Part shown: one piece after another, positions 1 through 13,781 of the stretch
Layout: each line of letters begins with the position of its first letter
Numbering within the stretch: the first letter of the stretch is position 1
NCBI GenBank assembly: GCA_019787685.1
Contig: JAHNUO010000003.1
Span: 310,001 to 374,000, forward strand
DNA length: 64,000 nucleotides
Direction: 5' to 3'
Source: Chiua virens
Taxonomy: Eukaryota > Basidiomycota > Agaricomycetes > Boletales > Boletaceae
Translations under genes and position numbers: made by a program
Notes under the pieces: model-generated
What the model was told of the DNA's origin: nothing
Databases searched by the model: none
What the model saw: the letters and a program-made list of their open reading frames with translations, nothing else

Positions 1-110
1 AGCGCTCTCGAGATTACGTGTTGGTATGTTTTCTCGTTTTCCACCATAAACTAGTGGTTGAACCGATGGGCTGTAGATGCGCGTTTATCAACGATAGCCA
101 TTGTTAACAT

Positions 111-1349
111 TTGGTAAGTAGGCTCTACACTGTCCGCCCGTCAAAGCTTTGGTCCCGTGTCTTATTTCAACCACGTGTTCTACTCATCTGGCTAGGAATG
201 GCATGCTTCGCGCGATGGGTTCTAGCCGTGATGGTGCCGGCACGATCAAAGTATTATCAAATTGTCGACCAAGCCAGCTGGGAAGATCGCCTTTTCGCTT
301 TCCCGAACTACGTCTTGCAGCACCTAGCCGCCGCAGCCTTTCCGATCAACCTATGGAAGCAGAATCGGGACTCGGTCACTATCGACTCTAGCCATTCAGC
401 CACCATTATCGTCGCCGTCTGCGTCTCATTAGGTGGAATAGGGATGATGGTGATGGCCATTTTTGTCATAGTAAAATGCCGCCGGACGCCGGAATGTCTT
501 GGATGCGCAGGACACCCTTCCAAGGCCATTCGAGATCACTGTACCAGCGCCGACAAGGGCTGGCATGACGATGACAATGTACACTATCCCTACTGTGAAC
601 GACCGCCCGAGAGGTCAGTCACGAAGGCCGGGGGAGACGCAACGAAAGTCGGCAGGACGCACGCGTCGCGAGGCCAACGGCCTCAAGATCAGGCACTGCA
701 CCGACGCAGACGACAACCTCTCCTCCACATCCCAAGCCTAGCTCGCGTCGTCGTCCACGCATACAACCTACCACGTCCGACTCGGCACTGCGCTCGCATT
801 ACGCTCCATCCGCCCTCATACCATTCCTCATCCCACACTCCCACATCTGTATCTCATCCCCATTCCCATTCCCAGTTTGGTTCAGGTGTCGATTCTGGAT
901 CGTCTTCGACGCATCCCATAGAGGCCCCTTCCGATCGGCGCGCGGCTGGTGTCTCCACCTCCCGCTCTGCGGCCGACCGAGAACGTCGTTCTGCCAAACA
1001 TGCGCTCTGGCTGTCACGTTCGGCGGGCGAGCTGTATCGCACTACGAGCGAAGCGCCGCGATCGCGAGTACCCGAGTGCGATACGCACCCTGAGCCGTAT
1101 CGGTTTCCCCGGCGCCAGGGGCAGCATGGGGGGCGGGGGGCGCGCACGGATACGTTTTCCCCGCCAACGAATCACTTGCGACATTGGCATTCGGCGTCGT
1201 CGATGGTGCCGGTCGAACGGGGGCATTTGGAGGTAGAAGAGGCTGTCGACGCAGGAGGGGTGGTGTTCCAGCACCAGGATGCGGGTCGGATGCAGGAGTT
1301 GCCCCCGCCATATCACAAGCTTGTCTTATCTAGTTCGAACCGGCATTGA
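111..1349 (+). CDS. Putative single-pass membrane protein, gene structure unresolved
   Basis: I do not recognise a family. The open frame contains one clear membrane segment near 390-470 (SATIIVAVCVSLGGIGMMVM) followed by a basic stop-transfer stretch. The long Ser/Pro/Arg-rich tail ends in a PPxY-like motif (ELPPPYHKL) near 1300. This resembles Agaricomycete proteins with a short ectodomain, one helix and a disordered cytoplasmic tail. The frame begins with TTG, not ATG, and good donor sites lie at 23 (gtatgt) and 114 (gtaagt), so upstream exons probably lie left of the window. Between about 480 and 950 a second frame reads as well as this one, so an intron or a frame change is likely. Existence of a gene is likely, its exact protein is not. 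Confidence 0.4.
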   Translation: MVSRLYTVRPSKLWSRVLFQPRVLLIWLGMACFARWVLAVMVPARSKYYQIVDQASWEDRLFAFPNYVLQHLAAAAFPINLWKQNRDSVTIDSSHSATIIVAVCVSLGGIGMMVMAIFVIVKCRRTPECLGCAGHPSKAIRDHCTSADKGWHDDDNVHYPYCERPPERSVTKAGGDATKVGRTHASRGQRPQDQALHRRRRQPLLHIPSLARVVVHAYNLPRPTRHCARITLHPPSYHSSSHTPTSVSHPHSHSQFGSGVDSGSSSTHPIEAPSDRRAAGVSTSRSAADRERRSAKHALWLSRSAGELYRTTSEAPRSRVPECDTHPEPYRFPRRQGQHGGRGARTDTFSPPTNHLRHWHSASSMVPVERGHLEVEEAVDAGGVVFQHQDAGRMQELPPPYHKLVLSSSNRH

Positions 1350-1499
1350 TGATGGTCGCGCTTCGTGACGTAGGAGGGGGGAAATTATGGACCCTTGAGT
1401 GAACAGACTGACAGTAGTTCACCTGATGAACGACGGTTCACAACCGATCGACGTGAGCAAATCATTGTATTGATACAACAAAACATAGGGTCGCGTCGA

Positions 1500-2504
1500 C
1501 TATTGTGTCTGAGCCCCGTATCCCCGGATACCCTCCGCAAAGCCCCACGCCGTCTCGAGCTGCAATGAATCCGAGATCTTTACTCCAGCGGTGGTGATGG
1601 TCGCGAACTGATACTAGAGAGACGACGGAAAAGTGTTCAGAAACGAGGCTTGTACGATAAGATTCAGCAATAGACGAACCTTGTTCAGACTTCGCGCATC
1701 GCGGTAGAAGAGGACACGCATGCTGTCCTCCAATATTTTTCGTGCCTGTTCTTCCGTCAATACATTCTCGTAACCTTCGACGGCCTTGCGAAGAAGTGGT
1801 TGTGCGATGTAGGCCCCGTACCCGGTGGCGATTGTCGAGGCCGTATAAGGTGGTCCCAAGCAGATCGACGTACGACAAGAACCTGAGCATACGTCAGCGC
1901 CAGCAACGACATATGCCGTGTCCACCCACCTCTTCCCGTCTTTGAACCCGCCAATGACGAGCGAATTCCAGAGGGGATTGATACGCGAGCGCCGTGCATA
2001 CATGACCTGTGACATATACTCGTGTATTTCGACCGGGCCGAGCTCGTGACCGTCCTGTGCGGCGATCTCCTGGATGGCGATGTCGTCGAGGATGCGCTGG
2101 ATGTACTGAAAGTCGGACATGTCGCCGCTGGCGCCGACGACGGTATAATCCCCGACGGCTTGGAGACGCTGTACGTCCTTGAAGCGCGCGAGGGAACCGT
2201 AGGAGGCTAAGACAGGGTTGGTCTGGATGGAGAGGGTGGGAGAAGGTGAACGTACCGAGGTTGTCGGCCGCCATCATGATGCCATCTTTGAATTTGATGG
2301 CGAGGACGGATGTACCGGTGACGATGGGCTGTTGGGTGCGTTGGACGCCGTCTGCAAAGGCGTCCTTGTTTGGTCTTGGATGGAGCGGGTAGGTGCCATA
2401 TGGGTCGATCGCGTCGTTGCGCTTTTGATAGATGTGTTAGTACGACGATGGTGTATGATGGAAATACTGACGGGTCTTCCCCAGTTGGTTGGAAAGTGGT
2501 CCAT
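1500..2504 (-). CDS. PRE4: 20S proteasome subunit beta type-4 (yeast beta-7, PRE4)
   Basis: Non-catalytic beta subunit of the 20S proteasome core. Four exons are visible on the minus strand. Exon 1 starts MDHFPTNWGRP at 2504. Exon 2 carries VTGTSVLAIKFKDGIMMAAD. Exon 3 carries SYGSLARFKDVQRL, MSDFQYIQRILDDIA and NPLWNSLVIGGFKDGKR. After an intron the chain reads FLSYVDLLGTT, then YTASTIATGYGAYIAQPLLR and ILEDSMRVLFYRDARSLNK. The last exon ends in an ITTAGVKI-type strand and TAG at 1500. These blocks follow the PSMB4/PRE4 order. Between LLGTT and YTAST the frame changes by one base near 1847, with no room for an intron; one extra T on the coding strand would explain it. The start lies 86 bp from the divergent TAF11 start. 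Identity is near certain; the frame break is probably a sequence error. Confidence 0.93.
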
Positions 2505-2590
2505 GGTTGTAGATGAGTGTCAAGATCGACGCGCAAGCTATGACGCGTAGACGAGATCGTGTTTATCCGTGTTTGTTATAATCTCTCCTC
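2505..2590. promoter_or_regulatory. Short bidirectional promoter between PRE4 and TAF11
   Basis: Only 86 bp separate the start codons of two divergent housekeeping genes, so both promoters and both 5' leaders must share this space or overlap the coding regions. I see no clear TATA box. The call rests on geometry, not on a recognised motif. Confidence 0.5.
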
Positions 2591-3667
2591 ATGACCACGC
2601 CGTACACATCGCCCCCGTTCATCCAGATCACCCCCTCTGCACTTCCACAGACACCAACCCCGACGCGTGGACGGGGCGCAAAACGAGGCAGGAAACCGAG
2701 AGGCACGGTTCCTCACAGTTGGTACGCCAACTCACCAGACCAGTGTACCTGCTGGGACGAGCACGGTCGGTGTGAGCGGGCCGCAGTTTACGCCTGTACA
2801 ATGGGCAAGTCCGACCGTACCTGCTGCTGGACCCTCGACACCGATGCCCGTCTCTGCTGCGATGCCTTCCTCGGGCCCAGGTCCATCGATGGGGGATGCT
2901 GTCTACTGCTGGGCCAAGCAGTCGGTGCGAGCGACGTGGCGCTGGACAGCGGGGACGAAGCTGGTCCGTCCACCTCGGTGACGATACCATCTGGAGCAGG
3001 GACAGCGACCACCGTTGTGGCTGGTGTCGTTGCTGGAGGAATAGGCCCGCCAAAGATGGGGGCTGGCGCTGGCGATGAAGACGGTGAAGGCGAGGATGAG
3101 TTGTTACCAGCGATGGCGGACGATGATTATTCGGCGCAGTTGTCGTGGCAAAGCGAGAGCAAGGATAATCTCAAGTGCGTGTTTCGTTCTTTGGCGGTCA
3201 TGAAGAGGGGTCCGTTGACATGTTTGTAGAGTATTGATGGACAACTTCAGTCCGGCTCAGTATGACCGTTTCGAGGCGTACAGACGGCACGCGTTGCCTA
3301 AGCAGGCCGTCAGAAGGGTACGCCTCTCATCTGCGTGGTTGTTTCTCCGTTCGGAATGACGGGTTTCACGAATTACAGGTGATACAGCAAACGACTGGAC
3401 AGCAAGCCTCTCAGCCTGTTGCTCAAATCGTCGCTGGTTTTGCAAAGGTGTTTGTCGGCGAAATAGTAGAGAAAGGTAAGCTCTATCTGCTCATATGTCA
3501 CGCGTGTTTTACGTTCTGTGCAGCGCGTGCAGTTCAAGCCCGTCGAAACGAAGTCTGGACCGCTATCCCCCGACCATCTACGAGAGGCATACAGGCATTA
3601 CCAGGCTGAGACAGGGCGAGTGGGGAGTGCAAGAGCCGGGAGAGGCAGAAAGTTGTTCGTGAGGTAA
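2591..3667 (+). CDS. TAF11: TFIID subunit 11 (TAF11/TAFII28), histone-fold
   Basis: TFIID component that pairs with TAF13 through a histone fold. The N-terminal third is a disordered Pro/Ser/Thr/Gly-rich region. The C-terminal histone fold is split over short exons: SWQSESKDNLK, then MDNFSPAQYDRFEAYRRHAL with KQAVRR, then IQQTTGQQASQPVAQIVAGF with AKVFVGEIVEK. The last exon reads GPLSPDHLREAYRHYQAETG and ends KLFVR with TAA at 3665-3667. This matches the TAF11 pattern of a YRR motif, a VAQIVAG-type helix, VFVGE, and the final 'PDHLREA' helix. In the low-complexity region the best frame changes near 2712 and again near 2900, so the N-terminal protein is uncertain and may hide indels or tiny introns. 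Divergent from PRE4. Confidence 0.88.
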
Positions 3668-3866
3668 TCGGGATGCAAGTCGGTTTGACAACTCTGGCCA
3701 GTCGCTGCTTTAGTCTTAAGACGTGTCCCGTACTCGCGACTATGATGGGACAGTTCCTCTACCATCCACCCATGAATTTGGTACAATATGGACGGGGAGA
3801 TAACGTTGTAGACTGCGATCGTCTGGGATTATGCATATACAATCTCTTTACAGTGAACGATAACAA

Positions 3867-3937
3867 GCATTAATGGGGTAGTGGTAACCTGGGTCGTTGC
3901 CATCGACCCGCCGGGGGTTCGATTCCCTCTTAATGCA
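3867..3937 (+). tRNA. tRNA-Gly (anticodon GCC)
   Basis: A 71-nt cloverleaf folds by eye. The acceptor GCATTAA pairs with TTAATGC and is followed by discriminator A. The D arm is GGG/CCT, the anticodon stem GGTCG/CGACC encloses the loop TTGCCAT with anticodon GCC at positions 34-36, and the T arm is GGGGG/CCCTC around TTCGATT. There is no intron and no encoded CCA, as in eukaryotes. It lies on the plus strand in the gap between TAF11 and PRP43. Confidence 0.94.
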
Positions 3938-3943
3938 TTTTTT
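3938..3943 (+). terminator. RNA polymerase III terminator of tRNA-Gly
   Basis: Six T residues begin immediately after the tRNA discriminator base, the standard Pol III stop signal. Confidence 0.85.
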
Positions 3944-4201
3944 CTCTTATATCTTCCTGCTCCCCTATGTAAATGCCACCAATGTGCCTGTCGAGAAATC
4001 ACTTTTCTTTTTCCGTATCAAACCCTGATCCTCGTACTGTATTTTTAATCGTTCACTGCACACGTGTATTGCAATACACTGGAAACAATAGAAAAGTGAC
4101 TTGACTGTGGTGGATTACTAAGCAATTTGTCTGCATGCGCGTTCGACCGGCTTTGCAGTTGACCATCACCATACGCTTGCGACGCCGCACAAATCAGAGG
4201 T

Positions 4202-7069
<2,868 letters not shown>

Positions 7070-7109
7070 AGGAGGGTGTTTTTCGGTCTAGTTGGTCCTG
7101 ACTGGCCTA

Positions 7110-7540
7110 TCTATCGTAGATAACTATCGTCGAAGAACTCTTATCGGGCGAGGGCTATAATACCTGTCACTTTGGGCTCGGCATTCGTAGATGTTCCAGG
7201 TGGGGCCAAGTGGACAGCTGTTCGACCAGGTCGTCGTCCGCCAGTCGCACATTCTACTCGAGATGGAAGTCCAAACAATGCAGATTTTTGAATGCCACGA
7301 GAGGCCGCAAGTCGTCACCGACAAGTACGTACATCATCAAGGGCCGGAGGATCCGACTCCCATAACTTCAATGTCCTGATGGCGTTGCGGATGGTAGATA
7401 CCTGCAGAACCTCCAAGAAGAATACAACATTCTGTATGGTAGGAAAAGTCAAATCTGTGATAGCGGGGAGCTGAACATGGGAAAGTAAAAGTTCGATGCC
7501 AGGATCAAGGACTTGTTAATTTCAGTTCTTGCAACGCCGC
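7110..7540 (-). pseudogene. F-box/LRR family fragment (copy A), 5' and 3' truncated
   Basis: On the minus strand this stretch reads as a middle piece of the F-box family intact at 50.3-52.0 kb: PAITDLTF near 7460, then DDLRPLVAFKNLHCLDFHLE near 7300, a stop codon, NVRLADDDLVEQLSTWPHLE, and little more. The F-box and the C-terminal third are missing. The upstream (right) edge stops abruptly inside the coding sequence, where a CDT1 fragment begins. A relic, not a gene. Confidence 0.75.
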
Positions 7541-7790
7541 GCGCGTGGCTCTGACGCGCAGACGGCTCCGTCGACACCGAGTACTTCTCGGCACCAAGCG
7601 ATCTATGATCGGGCCCGCATCAAATCACTGACATCCACCCAGGCAAAGGCCAAAAGCGCCGAAGTTGCAGGCGGAAAGCTGACAAAGGAGCAAATTCAAG
7701 AGCTGAGTCAAGAAGAGATTCGATGCTTGCTCGGCCGGTCGGGTGATGTTACTGAATGTATCAGAATTTCAAGATCCGAGTCAACGAAGT
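7541..7790 (+). pseudogene. Fragment of CDT1 (copy of 15.85-16.09 kb)
   Basis: The plus strand encodes RGSDAQTAPSTPSTSR, QAIYDRARIKSLTS, AKAKSAEVAGGKLTKEQIQ and LSQEEIR, nearly identical to one exon of the CDT1 gene on the minus strand at 15.85-16.09 kb. Similarity starts near the sequence gtggctctgacgcgcag at 7545. It appears to run past the exon end into the first bases of the following CDT1 intron, so the copy was probably made from DNA rather than from mRNA. It has no start codon or promoter of its own. It lies between the F-box fragment and the stop codon of the NLR-like gene. Confidence 0.85.
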
Positions 7791-7795
7791 TCCGA

Positions 7796-10700
7796 TTACT
7801 GACTAGCCCGTGCATGTAAAAACGTCCTCCACCCAGGAAACCGTTCATCGTCGAGCCTCATCATGGGTTCGCAGATCCCCAACAACTCTGGCGGCACCCC
7901 AGCTTCCTCGCACAGCTCCACCGCTTGTGCAAAGTAGCGGTCCGATTCTGTCGTTCGTCCCAGTAGATACTCCAATTCCCCGAGGGCTCTCATGCATTTC
8001 ACCTGTGTTCGAATGTTACCCTGTGCGTTGGAATCTACAGCCACGTCCGCGAGGAGGCGGTGAGCCTCGGCATAGTTCTTTGCATAGAGTTCGTTTTGAC
8101 CCTGGATATAGCGCATCTCCAAAAAGATGGCAGATGAAGGCGTGGCGACGACGCTGAGGGTATCGAGTGTCTGTTGCAATTGAGACCGAGCGAACTCGTA
8201 ATTGCCCTGCACAGAGGCAACGGCGGCCTGATTACAGAGCACCATCAGCGTGAGTAGGAGGTCGTCGTTGATAGCGTCATGGGCTTGCTTCAAGAGTTCC
8301 TCTGCGGTGTCGAATTTCCGCTGAAGAAAGGCCGCTTCTGCCATGGCTTCGAAGAAGAACCACTGGTCCCAGGTGTCGTCGGAAGACATGCAGAGCGACC
8401 TTATGGGCTCGAGGTTCCTCTCGACTTCCTCCGGCTCGCTATACCCATGGTACATTCTCGCAGTCCAGTGCCTTAAACGCGACTGTGGGCCACGCCACGG
8501 ATGGTCCACTGAGCGTAAAAAGAGCTGGTCGGCCTTATCGTGCGATGTATACATGCTGAGAGAGTCGAATGTAAAGTGAATCGATGCCTGGTGTTCCTCA
8601 TCAATGTGTCGCCAAGAGGGGGAGTTGATGAATTCATCTATCAGATGTTGACCCTGCGAATAGTACCCCAGGTTAATGTGTGAGGTGGCTGCACTGGAGA
8701 TATTGTGTGCAGCCATGACCTGATTCTCGACAGCGAGAAACAGTTTACTAACAGCAGAGTAAGCTGTACTGGCGGACGCATAACTTGAGAGTGCAAAATA
8801 GAGATCTCCAAGGCTTTCGAGGCACCATGCTTTCATTTGCTTGTCATCATTTGACTCTTCGGAAAGAGCCGAAATGACTGGAACGAGTGACTCCACGGGA
8901 CGAAGTTTGTGGTACTCCAGTCCGGTAAGAAATTGATAACAGGCCACGATAGTATCTCGGATGTTTCTCAGAGTGTTCGTAAAGTCGTACACAATGAGAT
9001 GCTCGATATTGAGATGATCTGAGACGATGAGGTTTGCACTCCAATCTTTCTCCCCGGATATCTCCTTCAGTGAATTGTAATACATACTGCGAATGTCGTC
9101 GAGGAGCCCAAACCCTGCAGTGGGGAATGCGTCGATGAGAAATAACCGGATGGGTGCGAGAATTGTCAAGAAAGAGCCAGAACGATACACCAGGGAGACT
9201 TTGCATAGCGTATCCACGAGAGATGATATATGAGGGATAGATGGAAATAGGAGCGCAATGTGCTTCCGATTGATGCCCTGAGGGAAAAATGAAATGATAC
9301 GGAGGACATCCAGCGCGTCGTCTCCGAGAGTCTTGACCGACGGGGAGTTTAGAGAGAGTCGAATAGTAAATCCCAGGTTCTCCTTATTATCTTCGGTCTG
9401 GAGTAGCCTGATTTGCTCCGCGTTCCACTCGACTAGGAATTCTTCACCGGTCCATTGACTCTCTTTGGCGGTATACGCAAGGATGTGTATTGACAAGGGG
9501 TGAAAGTCAAGCGCAACCAACACTTCGTCAACATCATCATCTGAGATTTCTCCGTGGTATATTCTCCTAAAATATTGCCTTGCGGGTAACTTGTCGAGCG
9601 GAGGGACGCGAACCTCAGTCCAGGACGCGAGCCGAGCATTGCGACTTGTTCGTGATGTCAAAATGACTGTGACTCCCCTTGTGTTGGCAATGTCAGAGAC
9701 TATTGATGATATTTGTTCCTGCGCGGCTCGATCTGCCGCGTCTTCAAATACCTCCGCGTTATCAAGAACAACGAGTACGGGAGATGACGAAAGGTTGGAC
9801 ATTATTTGTGGTTTGCTCTGGGTACCAAGCATCTGGAAACCAAGCGAACTCGCAATACGGTCGATGAAAGAACCTGCTGTAATTGTTGCAGGGTCCATAC
9901 CGTCATAGGTCACAAAGAACCGTCTAGTGTAACGCTTCTCGATGTCCTTGTCGTTGAGAACTGCTTTAGGCTACACAGCTCTTCCCAATGCCGCCAGGTC
10001 CAATCAAGGCAACATCTTCGTCATGGAGCAAGGCATCCTTGACTAGGTCGAACAGACCCTCACGACCGAAGAACATGGCGGGAGGCGGCGGTGGCGGCGC
10101 GGGTCTCAAGCTGTAACATACACAAATCATCAGTAAAAGATCTGCAGAGACAAGGACATCGTCACCTTGATACCTCCGCATTTTTCAACAAAAAACAGTA
10201 TATTTGCTCGGAACGAATACCCGAAATGATGTTCACTCTAGTCTGTCGAGGTGGCCATCTATTGAATGCCGAGCAGTCGTGGTTAATGAATGATTGACAT
10301 ACACCAAACAACCTGAGAACTCTATCAAGTTCTCCATTCCAACCACTAATCTCCTTCTGGTCCAAATTGGCACCGATCCAGTCTACGGACGTGACCACGC
10401 TGCAGGGCCACGCTGATCTTTGTATGTAGTCGATCAATAGAACTATTTTAATTGATGTGAGCGGGGTGGAGGGCTGATATATGTAAAAGCATATGACGTA
10501 CGACTCGAGCGAGTCTAGTGCGTTGCTGAGTGCTTCGCCAATTTCGTCCTCGGAAACATCTTTGGTAGCCTGAGCCAACGTAGAGCAAATGACATCGCAG
10601 GTCTGGGCAAGGTCCGCTAGGTCATCCTTGTTTTGTATATTTCTCTTGGAAAGACCTGATTAGCTGGAACTAGTGGGAACACAGATCAGACAGACCTGTA

Positions 10701-10893
10701 GGAGCAACAGCACACTTGTGATGCCGACCAGAATGTTCTTGGCCGTGGGGATGGGAATCACGTCGGTGACTTGTTGGATTATGAGAATCACAGCATCAAG
10801 CGTGATTGCAACGTTTTGTCGTTGACTACCCAATGCGTTTGTCTGTGCACCGCTCGATGCTTCCCCTTGATCTCGAGCGGTTACTGAAGTTTT
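7796..10893 (-). CDS. NLR-like STAND NTPase (NB-ARC/NACHT type) with TPR-like C-terminus
   Basis: Predicted signal-transduction ATPase of the fungal NLR-like class. A helical N-terminal region (VILIIQQVTDVIPIPTAKNI near 10780, then DVSEDEIGEALSNALDSLE) precedes the switch domain. The P-loop GPGGIGKS lies near 9990, followed by a Walker B-like VLVVLDNAE and a sensor-like ILTSR. A winged-helix-like part (DALDVLRIISFFPQGI) follows. The last 400 residues are helical and Ala-rich, with tandem repeats that look like TPRs (ALGELEYLLGRTTESDRYFA). The last exon alone encodes 705 aa ending at 7796. One extra T near 9967, just after the P-loop, breaks the frame; skipping it gives a normal continuation (KAVLNDKDIEKRY). 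I could not place the start codon; a stop precedes the first recognised helix, so at least one more exon lies upstream. Fungal relatives act in non-self recognition, but the ligand here is unknown. Confidence 0.8.
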
Positions 10894-11083
10894 CTACCGC
10901 GATATCATGAGATCCAATTCCCGATATGTGAGGATCGACTCGCCTTTCTCGAAAATATGGTCAAACCTTTCATGTCGTGAGCGAATGGATTCACGATAAG
11001 GGTCAACCAGACTCGGAGGGACTTGACCAACGTGGAGTGGAGGCAAGGCAAGAAGGATTGAAACGGAGAACCAATAATTCAAA

Positions 11084-11401
11084 CTAGTAAACATATGTAG
11101 TAGACCAAAACTCTTTCTGAGATGAGCTGGATTCCGGGACTGGTGTAGACTCGTTAGTGGGATCCCTGTGGCGGTCGAAAGGTACGGAATTCATATGTTC
11201 ACAGTCGAAGATCAATGCGACGATGCGGTATTGAGCTGTTATCCCGAGTCCGCCAACCTTGATAAACTTCAGTGCAAGTATTGCCATAGCATTGAAGTCT
11301 ACCAATGTTGGTATGAATGCTGTGACCGAGGAGGTTCTGGACAGAAAAAGTGCTGGCGACGAGTGGAAACCTCTGGCGTAGGTATTGACATGATGGATCA
11401 T
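11084..11401 (-). CDS. Possible small mitochondrial protein
   Basis: A minus-strand frame starts MIHHVNTYARGFHSSPALF, and the RGFHSSP motif is typical of fungal mitochondrial presequences. A hydrophobic stretch follows (FNAMAILALKFIKVGGLGIT), then a polar C-terminus. It runs head to head with TRM82, whose ATG is at 11467. The family is not recognised. The part after VGGLG may be intron, and an upstream exon cannot be excluded. It could instead be untranslated sequence upstream of the NLR-like gene. Confidence 0.35.
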   Translation of the reverse strand: MIHHVNTYARGFHSSPALFLSRTSSVTAFIPTLVDFNAMAILALKFIKVGGLGITAQYRIVALIFDCEHMNSVPFDRHRDPTNESTPVPESSSSQKEFWSTTYVY

Positions 11402-11466
11402 GCTAGACGTTCGTAGGAGCAGTCGCCGCAATTTCGTCACGCCACATAACACCAAATAATTGCACC

Positions 11467-13345
11467 ATGGCTCGGTATCCTCACACAAAGCTCTTCATCG
11501 GTCCCCATCGCACCGTAGTCCTTTCGGGACCTCATATCCAGGTGCTAGAGACTCAGTAAGGATGATCTCTCAAATTTCCAGCACGACAAATCCTCACAAA
11601 GCGTCAAGGACTGGACGTATACTTCACTCAACCGCATTTAATGTCGCTCGGGAGAACGAAGACACATTCCCAACAGTGGGCCTATCCGCTGTTCCGGGAT
11701 GGACAAAGACGGAATGTTCCTTGCGACCATTGGGGACGATAAACGACTCAAGATTTGGGACCTCGAGCGGCTCACTCTTCTGAGTTCTCGGTAGGGCCAT
11801 GCAATCAAATTGCCTCAAAGAGCTCCCTTGACGCCGACAGCCCAGAGAGCTTCCGAAAAAACCAACCTCCTATCCAATTTACAAGGAAGTACCGACATTG
11901 TTGTTTCCGACAAGTTCGGCGATGTTTTCAGGTGGAGTCTACCCTATCGTTCCGTTGATATGGAGATTTCCTGATATGCTTCACCTTTTAAAGGTATACA
12001 CTCCACCCAAACAACGAGGTCGTTCAAGAAAAGAGCGCTAAGCAACGCGCTTGCCTCTCATGAGAACCCCTCTGGCGGAGAACTTATACTCGGCCATGCA
12101 TCTCTGTTGACAAGTTGTTTGCTTACGCCTGATGAAAAGTTCCTCATTACAGCCGATCGCGACGAGCACATCCGAATTAGCTGGTACCCGCAGGGCTATG
12201 TTATTGAGAGTTATTGTCTGGGACACACAAAGTGAGGCCTGTTGTTACTTTCCTTTGCAATCGTGCTCAGATTCGTGCGTACAAGGTATGTGTCGGCTAT
12301 CCACATCCCCGAGGCACTCCCTACGAGCTTGATTTCTGGAGGAGGGGACCCTGAACTAAAAGTTTGGGATTGGATGACAGGGCGTTTACAGCGAAGCATT
12401 ACTATACTTGCTGTTGTCGAGCCTTATATAAGGTGACAGCGCAAAGCAAAGGACATGAATGGCCGCAAGGAAATGGCGATGACGAGGATGCGACGAAAGG
12501 GGGTAGAGGGAAGAAAAAGGGAAGAAAAGGGAAGCAACGGAATACTCCCAGCATGGAGCTCGACTCAAAGGTGCATCCATCTTCGGACTCGGAAGGCGCA
12601 GACAAGACGCTTGTTGTTAGCAAAATTGGATCGTTTCTCTCGGGCGGTGAAATCCATGTGGTGTTTAGTGCGGTTGGGTATGTCTCGACCCCGTTGCTGA
12701 TGATGTACTCTCCGAGTAAACAACCGCGTTTTGCAGGGCCACAGCAATTTTCGAGTTCGTATTGGCAGAAACTGAAAATCAACCGGAGATCCGCCATCAT
12801 GATCTTCGGAGACCAGTGATCGACTTTACTCTTTGCGCGGAAGGCGTCTTATGGGTGCTTCCTCGATGCTGACTTCCCTGAGGAGTCTGATATGTCCGAT
12901 GAACCACCTCAAACATTGGTTCAAGCAATCCAGTGGTCCGACCGACCATAAATTCATCGAGGTTGGCAGTTCGGCGCTTCTCGACAGCCTTAATACCATA
13001 TGCTGTCTTTCCGGTTCGCAGTCTCCCAATTTCGTCACAAGCTCGGCTGACACATAGCGAACAGCGACGGTAGAAGATCTAAAAATCCTAGACCTTTACT
13101 CTGACCTGTCGTCCCTACCCAAGAGTATCCGTGGTGAACATGAAAGTCAGGTCGATGAGCGATTGGACCAACCACCACCAGATGAACCTGGAGCAGAAAG
13201 CCCGTCGTCTTCGGTTGGTCCTACAAAACGAACGCTCGGACGGCTAAAGCACAAGCGTGCATTGGGGCAGCTTCATGAGCAGTCAGATGGTCCCGACGCG
13301 AAAAAGACCAAGACCGACTCGGACGAGGAGGCTACAATCATGTAA
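11467..13345 (+). CDS. TRM82: tRNA (guanine-N7)-methyltransferase non-catalytic subunit TRM82 (WDR4)
   Basis: WD40 partner of the TRM8 methyltransferase that makes m7G46 in tRNA. It starts MARYPHTKLFIGPHRTVVLS, followed by a short intron at 11558. Recognisable WD repeats include MFLATIGDDKRLKIWDL, FLITADRDEHIRISWYPQGY with VIESYCLGHTKFV, and SLISGGGDPELKVWDWMTGR. These have the Trm82/WDR4 hallmarks, especially the ADRDE(H/K)IR block. A Lys-rich insert lies near 12490-12540. The tail is LKILDLYSDLSSLPKS followed by an acidic/basic end and TAA at 13343-13345. The frame changes near 11695 and again near 12860, so several single-base errors or missed introns remain. Identity is good, the exon map approximate. 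Confidence 0.85.
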
Positions 13346-13679
13346 GATGCACTGGTTAGCTAGCTTGAGTACATACGGGTTGGTAGAGTAGCAGGATGTA
13401 GACACGTTCGGGAGACTCAGATCGCTCCTGCAAATGCTGGTTCTGGGTGCGAATGTGTCACGAGTCGACGAGAAAAGTATACAATTTGTGTAAGGGTCAA
13501 ATATGTATGTTTCGGTCCCACTTACCACTCTTCATTCCACCCCATTAATGTATGTAACGTGGAGTCCACGACGCGGAAATTATGTATCCAAAGATGTTTT
13601 ATGGGTTGACAGTCAAGCATATGAAACTATTGGGCTCTCAATCCATAAGCTCGCAAGGATGAACACAGGTAATACAAAT
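13346..13679. other. Intergenic, TRM82 3' flank
   Basis: I see no gene. The stretch should hold the 3' UTR of TRM82 and, at its right edge, the 3' flank of the convergent G1 peptidase copy A. Confidence 0.5.
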
Positions 13680-13781
13680 CTTTTGATTCCCAAGGAAAAT
13701 ACAATCTTGCAACACGTCATAAGGATATATAAATTCAACACGCCGATTTTCCTGCTCCAAGCTGTCCACCAAGTCCACCGT

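Noticed and set aside
3673..3873. Open frame between TAF11 and tRNA-Gly
   Set aside because: It begins in the TAF11 3' flank, runs into the tRNA gene and has no domain; it is a chance frame.
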